DNA from: an uncultured Bacteroidales bacterium
GTDB lineage: Bacteria > Bacteroidota > Bacteroidia > Bacteroidales > Paludibacteraceae
DNA: 36,585 nt
NCBI GenBank assembly: GCA_946626605.1
Contig: CAMOUL010000019.1
Span: forward strand, 1 to 36,585
Reading direction: 5' to 3'
Positions 15,724-23,119 of this stretch are shown here, in pieces (the first letter of the stretch is position 1; each line of letters opens with the position of its first letter). The notes under the pieces are model-generated. The model had not been told where the DNA came from. It was given only the letters and a program-made list of their open reading frames with translations, and searched no databases. The position numbers and the translations under genes are program-made.

Positions 15724-16802
15724 TTGAATAATTTGTCAAACTCCTCCTGGCTGACGGTCTTGGGTTCGATCTTGGCGATGCCTTTGACAGCGTCGAAGAT
15801 CTTGTCCTCTACCACGCGCTCTACGATGCCGCGGAGTTGGTTCTCGTTTTTGAGCATCTCTTGTGCGTAGTTGTCAAGCATGGCGTCATCGACGTTCATC
15901 AGGCCGTACTGCATGAATTGCATCCGGGCGATGCGTTTGGCGAAGGCCTCTACCTCCTCTTTCTCCACGTTGATGTTATACTCCTTCATCAGCTGGTCTT
16001 TGGCGAGGTGCCATTTGAGTTCGTCGAGCATCTTGTCGAAGTCTTTGTCGAGCTCCTCCTGAGTCATCTTCTCGTTGGTAGCGAGAACCCAGCGTTTAAG
16101 GAAGTCCTCCGGGAAGGCGATCTTCTCCATCTTCTTCATGATAGCAGCCTTCACGTCCAGACCAAAGCGGTATTTGCTCTCCTCGGCGAGGGAACGAACG
16201 ATGTCCTCTTTGATGCGCTCGCGGAAACCTTTCTCATCTTTCGGAGCGTCTGCGCCGTACACCTTGGCGAACAACTCGGCATCAACTGCGCAGGGTTTCA
16301 CCTCTGCCTTGGTGCCTTTCTCTTTGTCCTCGGGGATGTACTCGCCGAAACGGTTGGTGTAAGCCTCTACCTGCTTGTCGATCATCTCTTCGGTCGGCTC
16401 GATAGTGTACTCCGGCAGTTTGTTCTTGCCGTTGAGCTTGGCGTCAAACTCCGGCGCTACGGCGATGTCGAAGAGGAAAGTGAAGGTGTCCTCGTTGTCG
16501 AGGTCGATGCGCGGAGACTCCTCGCTGGGCAGCGGATCGCCGAGGATCTGGATCTTGTTGTCCTCGATATGCTTCTGGAGGTTCTCTCCCACGAGTTTGT
16601 TGAGGACGTCAGCGAGGATGCCCTTGCCGTACATTTTCTTCACCAGTCCGGCAGGAACCATACCCGGACGGAAGCCCGGCATCTGAGCCTTGTGGCGTAC
16701 TTCTTTCAGCTGTTTAGCTACTTCTTCCTGATAGTCAGCCGGCTCGATAGTCAGAGTCACTACTGCCTTCAGGTCCTTCAATTCAGATTGATTAATTTGC
16801 AT
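15720..16802 (-). CDS. tig: Trigger factor lacking most of the PPIase domain
   Basis: 360 residues; Bacteroidales trigger factors are normally about 450. The ribosome-binding N-domain is intact, including the FRxGxxP loop (FRPGMVP, 44-50). After the EMIDKQVEAYTNRFG helix (~139-153) the sequence passes through a short charged linker (EYIPEDKEKGTKAEVKP) straight into the C-domain DAELFAKVYG and KGFRERIKED. In relatives about 90-100 residues with the FKBP-like domain and an EITRYEPAELNQ-type strand lie between these points. The chaperone cradle therefore seems kept and the isomerase module lost. It should still bind nascent chains at the ribosome exit. It lies 28 bases after typA and overlaps mpl by four bases. 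Confidence 0.88.
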   Translation of the reverse strand: MQINQSELKDLKAVVTLTIEPADYQEEVAKQLKEVRHKAQMPGFRPGMVPAGLVKKMYGKGILADVLNKLVGENLQKHIEDNKIQILGDPLPSEESPRIDLDNEDTFTFLFDIAVAPEFDAKLNGKNKLPEYTIEPTEEMIDKQVEAYTNRFGEYIPEDKEKGTKAEVKPCAVDAELFAKVYGADAPKDEKGFRERIKEDIVRSLAEESKYRFGLDVKAAIMKKMEKIAFPEDFLKRWVLATNEKMTQEELDKDFDKMLDELKWHLAKDQLMKEYNINVEKEEVEAFAKRIARMQFMQYGLMNVDDAMLDNYAQEMLKNENQLRGIVERVVEDKIFDAVKGIAKIEPKTVSQEEFDKLFK

Positions 16803-16830
16803 AATATTGTTGATTTTTTTTGATTTTTTC

Positions 16831-18645
16831 TCAGACTCTGCCTGCGCGTTTGCGCTCGAGTTCGTCGAGGATGATCTTGCGGATACGCATCGCGTGCGGC
16901 GTTACCTCCACGTACTCGTCCTCCTTGATATACTCCAGCGCCTCCTCGAGGCTCATGCGTACGGGCGGTGGCAGAACGGCTTTGTCGTCCGCAGATTTGG
17001 AACGCATGTTCGTCAGTTTCTTGGATTTGGTGACGTTGATGACGATATCGCCTTCCTTGGCGTTCTCGCCGACCACCTGACCGGCGTACACCTCTTCTTG
17101 CGGGTCGATGAAGAATTTTCCGCGGTCCTGCAGTTTGTCGAGGGCGTAGGCGTATGCCGTACCTGCCTCCATGGCGATGAGCGAACCGTTGGTACGCTTC
17201 ACGATCTCACCTTTCCACGGCTGATACTCGAGGAACCGGTGCGCCATGATGGCTTCGCCGGCGGAGACGTTCATCACATAGGTACGCATTCCCATGATAC
17301 CGCGGGAAGGGATGGTGAACTCCAGATGTACGCGGTCGTTAACCATCTCCATCTTCGTCATCTCGCCCTTGTGGGTGGAGACGAACTCGATGATCTTGCC
17401 CGAGCACTCTTCCGGCGTGTTGACCGTCAGGGACTCGACCGGCTCGCACTTGACGCCGTTGATCTCCTTGATGATCACCTGCGGCTGACCGACCTGCAGC
17501 TCGTAACCCTCGCGACGCATGGTCTCGATGAGTACGGAGAGGTGCAGTACACCGCGGCCGAAGACGCGCCAGCTGCTCTCCTCTGCGCCTTTCTCTACGC
17601 GCAGAGCGAGGTTTTTCTCAAGCTCTTTGTTGAGACGGTCCTGGATATGACGGCTGGTCACGAATTTGCCGTCCTGACCGAAGAAGGGGCTGTCGTTGAT
17701 GCAGAAAGTCATCGACATCGTCGGTTCGTCGATCGCGATGGGTTTCAGTGCCTCCGGCTCGTTGGCGTCGCAGATGGTGTCGCCGATCTCAAAGCCGTCG
17801 ATACCGATCATCGCGCAGATGTCGCCGTTCTTCACGACATCGGTCTTCACATGACCCATGCCGGAGAAAGTGTGCAGCTCTTTGATCTTGGTCTTGACCA
17901 TCGTGCTGTCTTTCTTCGCCAGCGTCACTGCCTGACCGTCTTTGAACTCGCCGCGGTGTACGCGACCGATAGCGATACGGCCGACGTAGGCGTTATAGTC
18001 CAGCGAGGTGATGAGCATCTGCGGCGTACCGGGGTTGTCTTCCGGAGCGGGGATATACTCGATGATGGCATCCATGAGGTCCGTGAGGTCCGTCGTCGGC
18101 TTCTTCCAGTCGCGCGACATCCAGCCGTTCTTCGCCGAGCCGTACAGGGTCTGGAAATCCAGCTGGTCATCCGTCGCGTTGAGGTTGCACATGAGGTCGA
18201 AAACCTCCTCCTGCACCTCATCCGGACGGCAGTTGAGTTTATCTACTTTGTTGATGACGACGATAGGCTTGAGGCCTAATTCCAAGGCTTTCTGCAGCAC
18301 AAAACGCGTCTGCGGCATCGGACCTTCAAAGGCATCGACGAGCAGCAGTACGCCGTCCGCCATGTTTAATACACGCTCCACTTCACCGCCGAAATCCGCG
18401 TGCCCCGGAGTGTCGATAATGTTGATCTTCGTGCCCTTGTACTCGATGGCTACGTTCTTGGCGAGGATGGTGATACCACGCTCGCGCTCCAGGTCGTTGT
18501 TGTCGAGGATCAGCTCTTTGGGCTGGTCGCTGAACTCGGACTGTTGTTGCTTAACGACATTCGCCGTGTACAACATCTTATCGACCAGGGTCGTTTTGCC
18601 GTGATCGACGTGCGCAATAATTGCTATATTTCTGATATTTTGCAT
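16831..18645 (-). CDS. typA: TypA/BipA ribosome-associated GTPase
   Basis: 604 residues from ATG 18645 (the longer reading frame to 18690 would begin inside the promoter). Translational GTPase related to EF-G that acts on the ribosome in stress and assembly. G motifs are complete: AHVDHGKTT (11-19), the DTPGHADFGGEV block and NKVDK. The C-terminal TypA-specific part includes RGIMGMRTYVMNVSAGEA. Heads the run typA, tig, mpl, YtxH, holin-like, permease, dCMP deaminase, ctpA, all minus strand with short gaps. A clear promoter lies at 18690-18720. Confidence 0.96.
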   Translation of the reverse strand: MQNIRNIAIIAHVDHGKTTLVDKMLYTANVVKQQQSEFSDQPKELILDNNDLERERGITILAKNVAIEYKGTKINIIDTPGHADFGGEVERVLNMADGVLLLVDAFEGPMPQTRFVLQKALELGLKPIVVINKVDKLNCRPDEVQEEVFDLMCNLNATDDQLDFQTLYGSAKNGWMSRDWKKPTTDLTDLMDAIIEYIPAPEDNPGTPQMLITSLDYNAYVGRIAIGRVHRGEFKDGQAVTLAKKDSTMVKTKIKELHTFSGMGHVKTDVVKNGDICAMIGIDGFEIGDTICDANEPEALKPIAIDEPTMSMTFCINDSPFFGQDGKFVTSRHIQDRLNKELEKNLALRVEKGAEESSWRVFGRGVLHLSVLIETMRREGYELQVGQPQVIIKEINGVKCEPVESLTVNTPEECSGKIIEFVSTHKGEMTKMEMVNDRVHLEFTIPSRGIMGMRTYVMNVSAGEAIMAHRFLEYQPWKGEIVKRTNGSLIAMEAGTAYAYALDKLQDRGKFFIDPQEEVYAGQVVGENAKEGDIVINVTKSKKLTNMRSKSADDKAVLPPPVRMSLEEALEYIKEDEYVEVTPHAMRIRKIILDELERKRAGRV

Positions 18646-18689
18646 AATCGTTTGTGTATTGCCGTATTTAGGCAAATTAAATTCGGGCA

Positions 18690-18720
18690 CAAAGGTACGA
18701 TTTTTTTCTCATATATGCAA
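18690..18720 (-). promoter_or_regulatory. Promoter of typA
   Basis: Minus strand: TTG (18720-18718) in TTGCATAT, 20 bases, TACCTTTG (18697-18690). The leader to the ATG at 18645 is about 40 bases. Confidence 0.75.
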
Positions 18721-18862
18721 GCGCGCGCGGATTTTTTTTTATTTTGCAAAGTGGAATTTGTAAAATCGAGTTGACAAATTGTCATTATATTTTCGGATTG
18801 AGTAATAAATTGTCAAATTGACTACACATTTTGAAGAAATTTATCACTTTTTGTTCAAAATA

Positions 18863-18894
18863 TTTGGTGGGTCAAAAAAAAGGCAGTAATTTTG
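18863..18894 (+). promoter_or_regulatory. Promoter of the small secreted protein gene
   Basis: TTTG (18863-18866), 20 bases, TAATTTTG (18887-18894). The stretch 18721-18862 between this and the typA promoter is AT-rich, with a repeated AAATTGTCA, and holds no gene. Confidence 0.75.
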
Positions 18895-18991
18895 CACCGG
18901 ATTTCGGAAACGAGGGTTTTTATACCTGCCGAAAGCCCCGCAAGCGGATGCGTTAATCCGGAAAAACGATCTTTTAAAGAAAGGTACAAAA
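18895..18991 (+). promoter_or_regulatory. Structured ~95-base 5' leader
   Basis: The leader is unusually long and GC-richer than the intergenic DNA before it. CCGGATT (18897-18903) can pair with AATCCGG (18955-18961), enclosing TCGG (18904-18907) with CCGA (18929-18932) and a small CCG/CGG hairpin (18938-18947), i.e. a multibranch fold. I do not recognise a known riboswitch. It could be a cis-regulatory RNA or a stable 5' structure. AAAGAAAGG lies about 15 bases before the ATG. Confidence 0.45.
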
Positions 18992-19312
18992 ATGAAAAAC
19001 GAAGTTAATCGTGCCTTTAGTGCTAAGAAAAAGGTATTATTTAGTCTGTTAACCATCGTATCGTTGGTAGCAGGAGTGACCTTAACCAATGCCGCCCAAA
19101 ACACCAACGATAAATTTACAGTTCGCTTCCGCGAAAACACGCTTGTAGTAGCGTCCACTCAAATGGAGGAAGCCCGCATCTACTCGATGCAAGGCAAGTT
19201 GCTCCAGAAGGAAAAAGGAAAATTCGCGGAATTCCCCCTGGAGCGCGGTACCTACCGCCTCTACGCCAAAGTGAACGGCGACACGGTAACCCGGAGAATA
19301 GAGCTCCGTTAA
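18992..19312 (+). CDS. Small secreted protein, T9SS-tail-like
   Basis: 106 residues. A signal peptide with a long n-region (KNEVNRAFSAKKK, then VLFSLLTIVSLVAGVTLTNAA) is followed by a single ~65-residue beta domain: NTLVVASTQ, ARIYSMQGKLLQ, FAEFPLERGTYRLYAKVNGDTVTRRIEL. This is the pattern of a type A T9SS sorting domain or DUF3244-like domain with nothing in front of it. The role is unknown; such stand-alone domains are common in Bacteroidales. It is a single-gene transcript with its own promoter, a structured leader and a strong terminator. Confidence 0.75.
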   Translation: MKNEVNRAFSAKKKVLFSLLTIVSLVAGVTLTNAAQNTNDKFTVRFRENTLVVASTQMEEARIYSMQGKLLQKEKGKFAEFPLERGTYRLYAKVNGDTVTRRIELR

Positions 19313-19319
19313 TTTTGCA

Positions 19320-19345
19320 GCGTGCATTAATGCACGCTTTTTTTT
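19320..19345 (+). terminator. Intrinsic terminator
   Basis: Perfect palindrome GCGTGCATTAATGCACGC (19320-19337) followed by eight T. It ends the small secreted protein gene and touches the stop codon of the convergent LptG-like gene. The inner 16 bases recur at 35564-35579. Confidence 0.85.
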
Positions 19346-20417
19346 ATTGACATGCCCGTCTATAGAGCGGGATGGAGATGGCGAGGAACACGAAGTTCGG
19401 CAGCCATGCCGCCATGAACGGGGACATGACATTGTTGACCGAGAAAGTGGTGCTGACGGTGGAGAAAAGGATATACGCCGCGGTTAGGATAACGCCTATA
19501 CCGAGGTTCTTTCCCATTCCTCCGCGGACCTTCCGGCTCGACATCGTTACGCCCAAAAGGGTCATGATGAACGCCCCTAAAGGCGACGCCCAGCGCTTAT
19601 GGTACTCCACCTCAAAAGCCTTCACGTTGCCCGATCCGCGTTGCCGCTGGCGCTCCATGTAGTGGCGCAGCTCCGGCGTGGTCATCTGTTGCGCCTGCTG
19701 GGCGGTGATGAACAGCTCATCCGGGATGATCGGCAACGTGATATCCTTCCGCTCACCGCATTCCAGAGACTCGCGCATGCCTGTGAAGGTGCGTTCGGTA
19801 TAGTTCTCCAAGTGCCAGTTTTCCAGGGAGTCGTAGTAGATCCTGTCCGCCGTCGTACGGGACATCAGCGTCTTGCCGTCAAACTGCTCGATGGAGCAGC
19901 GGTAGCCCATGTTGTTGTACTTCCTGAAAGACTCGATATAGAGGATCGTGCCGGGCTCCACCTCCAGCTGCACGTTACGCGCGTTCTCGGTGGTGAAATG
20001 CTCGATATACTTGTCCGTGAAATGCAGCATTCGTTCGCTGCTTCGGGGTATGACCCATCCTCCCAAGACCACGCTCAGCGCAAAAAGAAGCGTCGCCGAG
20101 AAGGCGTAAGGAACCATCAGACGGTGGTAACTCATCCCCGCGGCATGCATCGCGATGATCTCCGAGTTGCCCGCCATCTTCGAGGTGAAATAAATGACGG
20201 AAATGAAGATGAACAGCGAGCTGAACATATTCATGTAGTAGGGGATGAAGGGGATGTAGTAGTCGAGGATGATCTCCCGGAGGGGCACTTGTTCCTCGAA
20301 GAAATCGTCCATCTTCTCCGTCAAGTCGAAGACGATGGCGATGGACAAGATCAGCACGATCGAAAAAAAGAACGTCCCGAGAAATTTCTTAACTATGTAC
20401 CAATCAAGTCTCTTCAT
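19344..20417 (-). CDS. LptG/LptF-type LPS export permease
   Basis: 357 residues, YjgP/YjgQ family. It is the membrane part of the Lpt ABC exporter that lifts lipopolysaccharide from the inner membrane. N-terminal helices (FLGTFFFSIVLILSIAIVFDLTEK, the family's opening block; YYIPFIPYYMNMFSSLFIFIS), a periplasmic beta-jellyroll (~110-265), then three C-terminal helices with the usual YHKRWASPLGAFIMTLLGVTMS entry. I cannot decide between LptF and LptG; position right after tgt is the usual Bacteroidales arrangement. The gap to tgt is 45 bases and consists entirely of an 8-bp tandem array. Confidence 0.88.
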   Translation of the reverse strand: MKRLDWYIVKKFLGTFFFSIVLILSIAIVFDLTEKMDDFFEEQVPLREIILDYYIPFIPYYMNMFSSLFIFISVIYFTSKMAGNSEIIAMHAAGMSYHRLMVPYAFSATLLFALSVVLGGWVIPRSSERMLHFTDKYIEHFTTENARNVQLEVEPGTILYIESFRKYNNMGYRCSIEQFDGKTLMSRTTADRIYYDSLENWHLENYTERTFTGMRESLECGERKDITLPIIPDELFITAQQAQQMTTPELRHYMERQRQRGSGNVKAFEVEYHKRWASPLGAFIMTLLGVTMSSRKVRGGMGKNLGIGVILTAAYILFSTVSTTFSVNNVMSPFMAAWLPNFVFLAISIPLYRRACQ

Positions 20418-20462
20418 TCGGTATCTCGATATTTCGATATATCGGTATATCGGTATCTCGGA
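20418..20462. repeat. 8-bp tandem array filling the tgt-lptG gap
   Basis: Units TCGGTATC, TCGATATT, TCGATATA, TCGGTATA, TCGGTATC, TCGGATCA run from the lptG start codon to the tgt stop codon, which lies in the last unit. There is no other sequence between the two genes. Confidence 0.9.
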
Positions 20463-21596
20463 TCACATTCGCTGCATGAGGTTCGGCATCACGGCGGCCT
20501 TCCAGCTGCTGAAATCGCCTGCCAGGATATGTTGCCGGGCCTGCGTCACGAGGTCCAGGTAGAACGCTAAGTTATGAATCGAGAGGACCTCCAGACCCAA
20601 CATCTCCTGCGCGTGAATAAGATGTCTTGCATACGCGCGGGTGTAGGCATGATCGACGTAAGAGGTGCCGCAGGGGTCGAGTTCGGTGAAGTCGTCCTCC
20701 CATTTCTTGTTACGCAGGTTCATGACGCCGTTCCAGGTGAAGATCATGCCGTTGCGCCCGTTGCGGGTAGGCATCACGCAATCGAACATATCGATGCCGC
20801 GCTCGATGGCCTCGAGGATGTTCCACGGCGTACCGACGCCCATGAGGTAACGGGGTTTGTCTTGCGGCAGGATATCGTTGCAGACCTCGATCATCTCATA
20901 CATCACCTCCGTCGGTTCGCCTACCGCCAGACCGCCGATGGCGTAGCCGTCGCGGTCGAGGTCACGCAGCCGTTTCGAAGCCTCCTGACGCAGATCCGTA
21001 TAAGTGCAGCCCTGTACGATAGGGAAGAGGTGTTGTTTATATCCGTAGAGGTCGTCCGTGCCGTCGAAACGGGCTATACAGCGGTCGAGCCAGCGGTGCG
21101 TGCGGTCCATCGAGTCCTTGGCGTATTTCTTATCCGCCGTACCCGGGCAGCACTCGTCAAAAGCCATCATGATGTCGGCACCTATCTCCCGCTCGATATC
21201 CATCACGCTCTCCGGCGTGAAGAGCAGCTTGCGACCGTCGATATGGGACGAGAAGCGTACGCCCTCTTCCGTCATCTTGCGGATGTCGGTTAAGGAAAAC
21301 ACCTGAAACCCGCCGCTGTCCGTCAGGATCGGTCGCGTCCAGCCTTCAAAACGGTGGAGTCCGCCGGCCTTATGCAGGATCTCGGTGCCCGGACGAAGGA
21401 AGAGATGGTAGGTGTTGCCTAAGATGATCTGGGCCTTGATATCGTCCTCCAGCTCCTTTCGCTGCACGCCTTTGACGGTACCGACGGTACCGACGGGCAT
21501 GAAAATAGGGGTGAGTATATCGCCATGATCCGTATGGATCACACCTGCCCGCGCACCAACCGCCTTCGCCTCGCTATGTAACTCAAAAAATGCCAT
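20463..21596 (-). CDS. tgt: tRNA-guanine transglycosylase (queuosine pathway)
   Basis: 377 residues. It exchanges guanine-34 for preQ1 in tRNAs with GUN anticodons. Family blocks are intact: FMPVGTVGTVKG, ILGNTYHLFLRPG, LTDSGGFQVFSL (catalytic Asp in the first GG-containing loop), GGLAVGEP and FDCVMPTRNGRNG. The zinc site is not canonical. Where CxCxxC is expected the sequence is DPCGTSYVDHAY (~307-318), leaving one shifted cysteine, although the later IHNLAFYL histidine is kept. From memory, other Bacteroidetes enzymes also lack these cysteines, so this is probably a lineage trait. Likely co-transcribed with panD (upstream) and the LptG-like gene (downstream). Confidence 0.93.
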   Translation of the reverse strand: MAFFELHSEAKAVGARAGVIHTDHGDILTPIFMPVGTVGTVKGVQRKELEDDIKAQIILGNTYHLFLRPGTEILHKAGGLHRFEGWTRPILTDSGGFQVFSLTDIRKMTEEGVRFSSHIDGRKLLFTPESVMDIEREIGADIMMAFDECCPGTADKKYAKDSMDRTHRWLDRCIARFDGTDDLYGYKQHLFPIVQGCTYTDLRQEASKRLRDLDRDGYAIGGLAVGEPTEVMYEMIEVCNDILPQDKPRYLMGVGTPWNILEAIERGIDMFDCVMPTRNGRNGMIFTWNGVMNLRNKKWEDDFTELDPCGTSYVDHAYTRAYARHLIHAQEMLGLEVLSIHNLAFYLDLVTQARQHILAGDFSSWKAAVMPNLMQRM

Positions 21597-21610
21597 AAAT
21601 TCCTGTTTTG

Positions 21611-21650
21611 TCTAGTGTTCTAGGACCCTAGTGTTCTAGTGTTCCTAGTC
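21611..21650. repeat. 8-bp tandem array supplying the panD stop
   Basis: Plus-strand units TCTAGTGT, TCTAGGAC, CCTAGTGT, TCTAGTGT, TCCTAGTC. The panD stop codon TAG (21647-21645 on the minus strand) is part of the last unit. Confidence 0.85.
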
Positions 21651-21995
21651 CCCTATTTTGTTTCCCGCTTCCGGGAAGACGATAGCGGGCTTGAAGGCCT
21701 TCGCCTCCTCCGGCGTCATGAGGGCGTACGCCATGATGATCACCGTGTCGCCCACGTGAATCAGATGCGCCGCGGCGCCGTTCATGCAGATACATCCCGA
21801 ACCCCGGCGACCCGCGATGACGTAGGTCTCCAGCCGGGCGCCGTTCGTGTTATCCACTACTTGCACTTTCTCTCCCGCGTAGATGTTCGCCGCTTCCATG
21901 AGCGCTTCGTCGATCGTGATCGAACCTACATACTCGAGGTTCGCCTCCGTCACCTGAACGCGGTGGATCTTAGATTTTAGTATGCTCAAATACAT
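21645..21995 (-). CDS. panD: Aspartate 1-decarboxylase
   Basis: 116 residues. It makes beta-alanine for pantothenate/CoA from L-aspartate. The proenzyme self-cleaves between Gly24 and Ser25 (EYVGSITID) to form the pyruvoyl group. Lys9 in the opening LKSKIHR and the [20 protein letters not shown] segment are typical. Start at ATG 21995 gives the canonical N-terminus; codons upstream are in the promoter. It stands apart from panC/panB in this window and leads the panD-tgt-lptG run. Confidence 0.94.
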   Translation of the reverse strand: MYLSILKSKIHRVQVTEANLEYVGSITIDEALMEAANIYAGEKVQVVDNTNGARLETYVIAGRRGSGCICMNGAAAHLIHVGDTVIIMAYALMTPEEAKAFKPAIVFPEAGNKIGD

Positions 21996-22014
21996 AATAC
22001 TCCAAATTACGCCA

Positions 22015-22045
22015 CAAAGGTACAACAAAAATTGCACATATGCAA
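22015..22045 (-). promoter_or_regulatory. Promoter of panD-tgt-lptG
   Basis: Minus strand: TTG (22045-22043) in TTGCATAT, 20 bases, TACCTTTG (22022-22015). The small-RNA terminator at 22066-22086 lies just upstream of it. Confidence 0.75.
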
Positions 22046-22065
22046 AAAAAAATGGATTTTTCCGC

Positions 22066-22086
22066 AAAAAATAGAATTAATTCTAT
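22066..22086 (-). terminator. Terminator of candidate small RNA 1
   Basis: Palindrome ATAGAATTAATTCTAT (22071-22086), followed on the minus strand by six T. The stem is AU-rich, so it may be weak. Confidence 0.5.
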
Positions 22087-22250
22087 AGTCGGATGTTATC
22101 TATACGGGCTTGGATGCTCGCATACGGAGAACGTATAGGTACATCCGACAGAGGGTGCAACCCTTTGCGGAAAATACATTTTTTTGTGTATGTCCGGCAG
22201 GACGCGACTGTACTTTCGGGGGAATTGGCGAACGAAGAGAACCAAGGCGG
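22066..22250 (-). ncRNA. Candidate small RNA 1 (~180 nt)
   Basis: The unit is bounded by a promoter (22255-22285) and, at its 3' end, by a 16-base palindrome plus T-run. The 3' half folds into a long rod: GTCGGATGT pairs with ACATCCGAC (22141-22149 with 22088-22096) and CTATACG with CGTATAG (22132-22138 with 22100-22106). Before it lie a GGGT-GCA-ACCC hairpin and a GTCC-GGAC hairpin. Three overlapping frames are open but none looks like a protein. It is not a tRNA, SRP RNA (no GGAAGCA loop) or tmRNA by eye. 6S RNA was considered, but the ends do not pair. Function unknown. Confidence 0.5.
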
Positions 22251-22254
22251 CGTC

Positions 22255-22285
22255 CGAAGGTACTGCTTTTTTTCGAAATACGCAA
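22255..22285 (-). promoter_or_regulatory. Promoter of candidate small RNA 1
   Basis: Minus strand: TTG (22285-22283) in TTGCGTAT, 20 bases, TACCTTCG (22262-22255), one mismatch to the consensus in the -7 box. Confidence 0.55.
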
Positions 22286-22310
22286 GAAAAATCAATGATT
22301 TTTAGCCAAA

Positions 22311-22333
22311 AGTAGAAAGTAGAAAGTAGAAAG
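22311..22333. repeat. 7-bp tandem array (GTAGAAA, three units)
   Basis: AGTAGAAAGTAGAAAGTAGA is followed by AAG: three GTAGAAA units between the two candidate small RNAs. Confidence 0.8.
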
Positions 22334-22337
22334 CCGC

Positions 22338-22360
22338 AAAAAAAGAGCCCCGAAGGGCTC
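22338..22360 (-). terminator. Intrinsic terminator of candidate small RNA 2
   Basis: GAGCCC-TTCG-GGGCTC on the minus strand, followed by seven T: a six-base stem with a stable UUCG-type tetraloop. Confidence 0.9.
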
Positions 22361-22578
22361 ATTTGCGGTCCATTTGTGGTCCATTTACGGCTCATTCCCG
22401 CGACCATCCCGCGACCATTACGGACGTCACTGTCCCGTTCGGGTCCGATTTTGGTCCGGTTTTGACCGTTTTTTTGAAAAGAACTACATCTTGCGCAACC
22501 ATTCGCAGAAGAACGGATCTTCTATATAATGCACAATTACGAAAAAAGTCGTTACGAAAAAAGTCGTAATCGAAATTC
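22338..22578 (-). ncRNA. Candidate small RNA 2 with 11-nt repeat array
   Basis: A unit of about 240 nt between a consensus promoter (22583-22613) and a strong terminator (22338-22360). The 5' part has two copies of a 15-nt unit (TTACGACTTTTTTCG type) that can form hairpins. The 3' part (about 22355-22475) shows an 11-nt periodicity: TCGCGGGATGG, TCGCGGGAATG, AGCCGTAAATG, GACCACAAATG, GACCGCAAATG. TGAGCCGTAAATG and CCGTAAATGGACC in this part are exact complements of two places in the signal-peptide coding region of the 2010-residue protein gene. A 36-codon ORF (MVAQDVVLFKK...) exists but has no recognisable family. Small RNA versus small mRNA is open. Confidence 0.5.
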
Positions 22579-22641
22579 GCTCCAAAGATACAACAAAAAA
22601 TCGACATACGCAAGAGTATGCCGATTTTTTGTAATAATTCG
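22571..22641. repeat. Direct repeat flanking the PIN toxin/antitoxin genes, left copy
   Basis: This segment is nearly identical to 23393-23466: CGAAATTCGCT, then CAAAG[A/G]TACAACAAAAAATC, GACATACGCAAGAG and TATGCCGATTTTTT. The copies differ at only a few positions, including one G insertion. Each copy holds a promoter and an overlapping hairpin terminator. The toxin/antitoxin pair lies exactly between them. Confidence 0.85.
22583..22613 (-). promoter_or_regulatory. Promoter of candidate small RNA 2, overlapping terminator
   Basis: Minus strand: TTG (22613-22611) in TTGCGTAT, 20 bases, TATCTTTG (22590-22583). The -33 part lies inside a hairpin (ATCGGCATAC pairing with GTATGTCGAT, then TTTTTT) that also serves as terminator for the toxin gene upstream. 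Confidence 0.7.
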
Positions 22642-22700
22642 TTAACCGTTAACCCGTTAACCGTTCAACATTCAACCGTTAACCCGTTAATTCCCAAATT
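22641..22700. repeat. 15-bp tandem array after the toxin gene
   Basis: Units GTTAACCGTTAACCC, GTTAACCGTTCAACA, TTCAACCGTTAACCC, GTTAATTCCCAAATT, each a 7+8 composite. The array ends on the toxin stop codon. A decayed relative (GTTAATTTGTTAATTCC) lies at 23455-23471. Confidence 0.85.
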
Positions 22701-23119
22701 CAAACTCTCATCCAATCAAGCCACTCACCGGCTGTCATTACCGGCAAGGTGGAGTAGGTAAAATCTTTGCCGTTTCGAGTGATGATGACTTCTGTATTGA
22801 CAGTCAAGGCGGAATGGTATTGTAAAGCATCCTCAAAATCCTTAAATTCGGAAGATAGGGATAAACGGACTACGTTTTCATCAATCGGAGAAAGTTGGCA
22901 TATCTCGCAAAAACCACTCAATTTCCGGCGAAGCAAATCTTGTGGCATCTTGGCTTTTTCCATGAAAAAACTGGCTGTAGCTAGAGATAATGTGGAGCAA
23001 TAGACTTCAATCTCTCCTGTATCGGCCAGACTTAAAATAGCAACTGCATCGTCAAGCCACTCTTGGCGTTCAAGCAGGAAGTCAATAACGATATTGGTGT
23101 CTAAGAAAAGGCGTTGCAT
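22700..23119 (-). CDS. PIN-domain toxin (VapC-like)
   Basis: 139 residues. PIN-fold ribonuclease: FLDTNIVIDFLLERQEW at the N-terminus (Asp7), FKDFEDALQYHSA (Asp94/Asp97) and IITRNGKDF (Asp119) give the acidic metal site. In VapBC-type modules such toxins cut tRNA or rRNA when the antitoxin is lost; the target here is unknown. Its first codons overlap the antitoxin gene by 19 bases, supporting a pair. The 3' end runs into the 15-bp array, and the whole pair is bracketed by ~72-bp direct repeats. Confidence 0.85.
   Translation of the reverse strand: MQRLFLDTNIVIDFLLERQEWLDDAVAILSLADTGEIEVYCSTLSLATASFFMEKAKMPQDLLRRKLSGFCEICQLSPIDENVVRLSLSSEFKDFEDALQYHSALTVNTEVIITRNGKDFTYSTLPVMTAGEWLDWMRV

Noticed and set aside
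22083..22407. Several overlapping 60-100 codon open frames on both strands between panD and the toxin gene
   Set aside because: They overlap each other in different frames, have no family resemblance and cover hairpins, terminators and promoters. A structured RNA fits better.
22392..22613. A 73-codon minus-strand frame as a protein gene
   Set aside because: It starts inside the promoter box. Only a 36-codon part could be translated, and its sequence follows the 11-nt repeat; kept as candidate small RNA with the short ORF mentioned.
22641..22700. CRISPR array
   Set aside because: Units are contiguous 15-mers without spacers. The same applies to all other tandem arrays in the window, and no cas genes are present.
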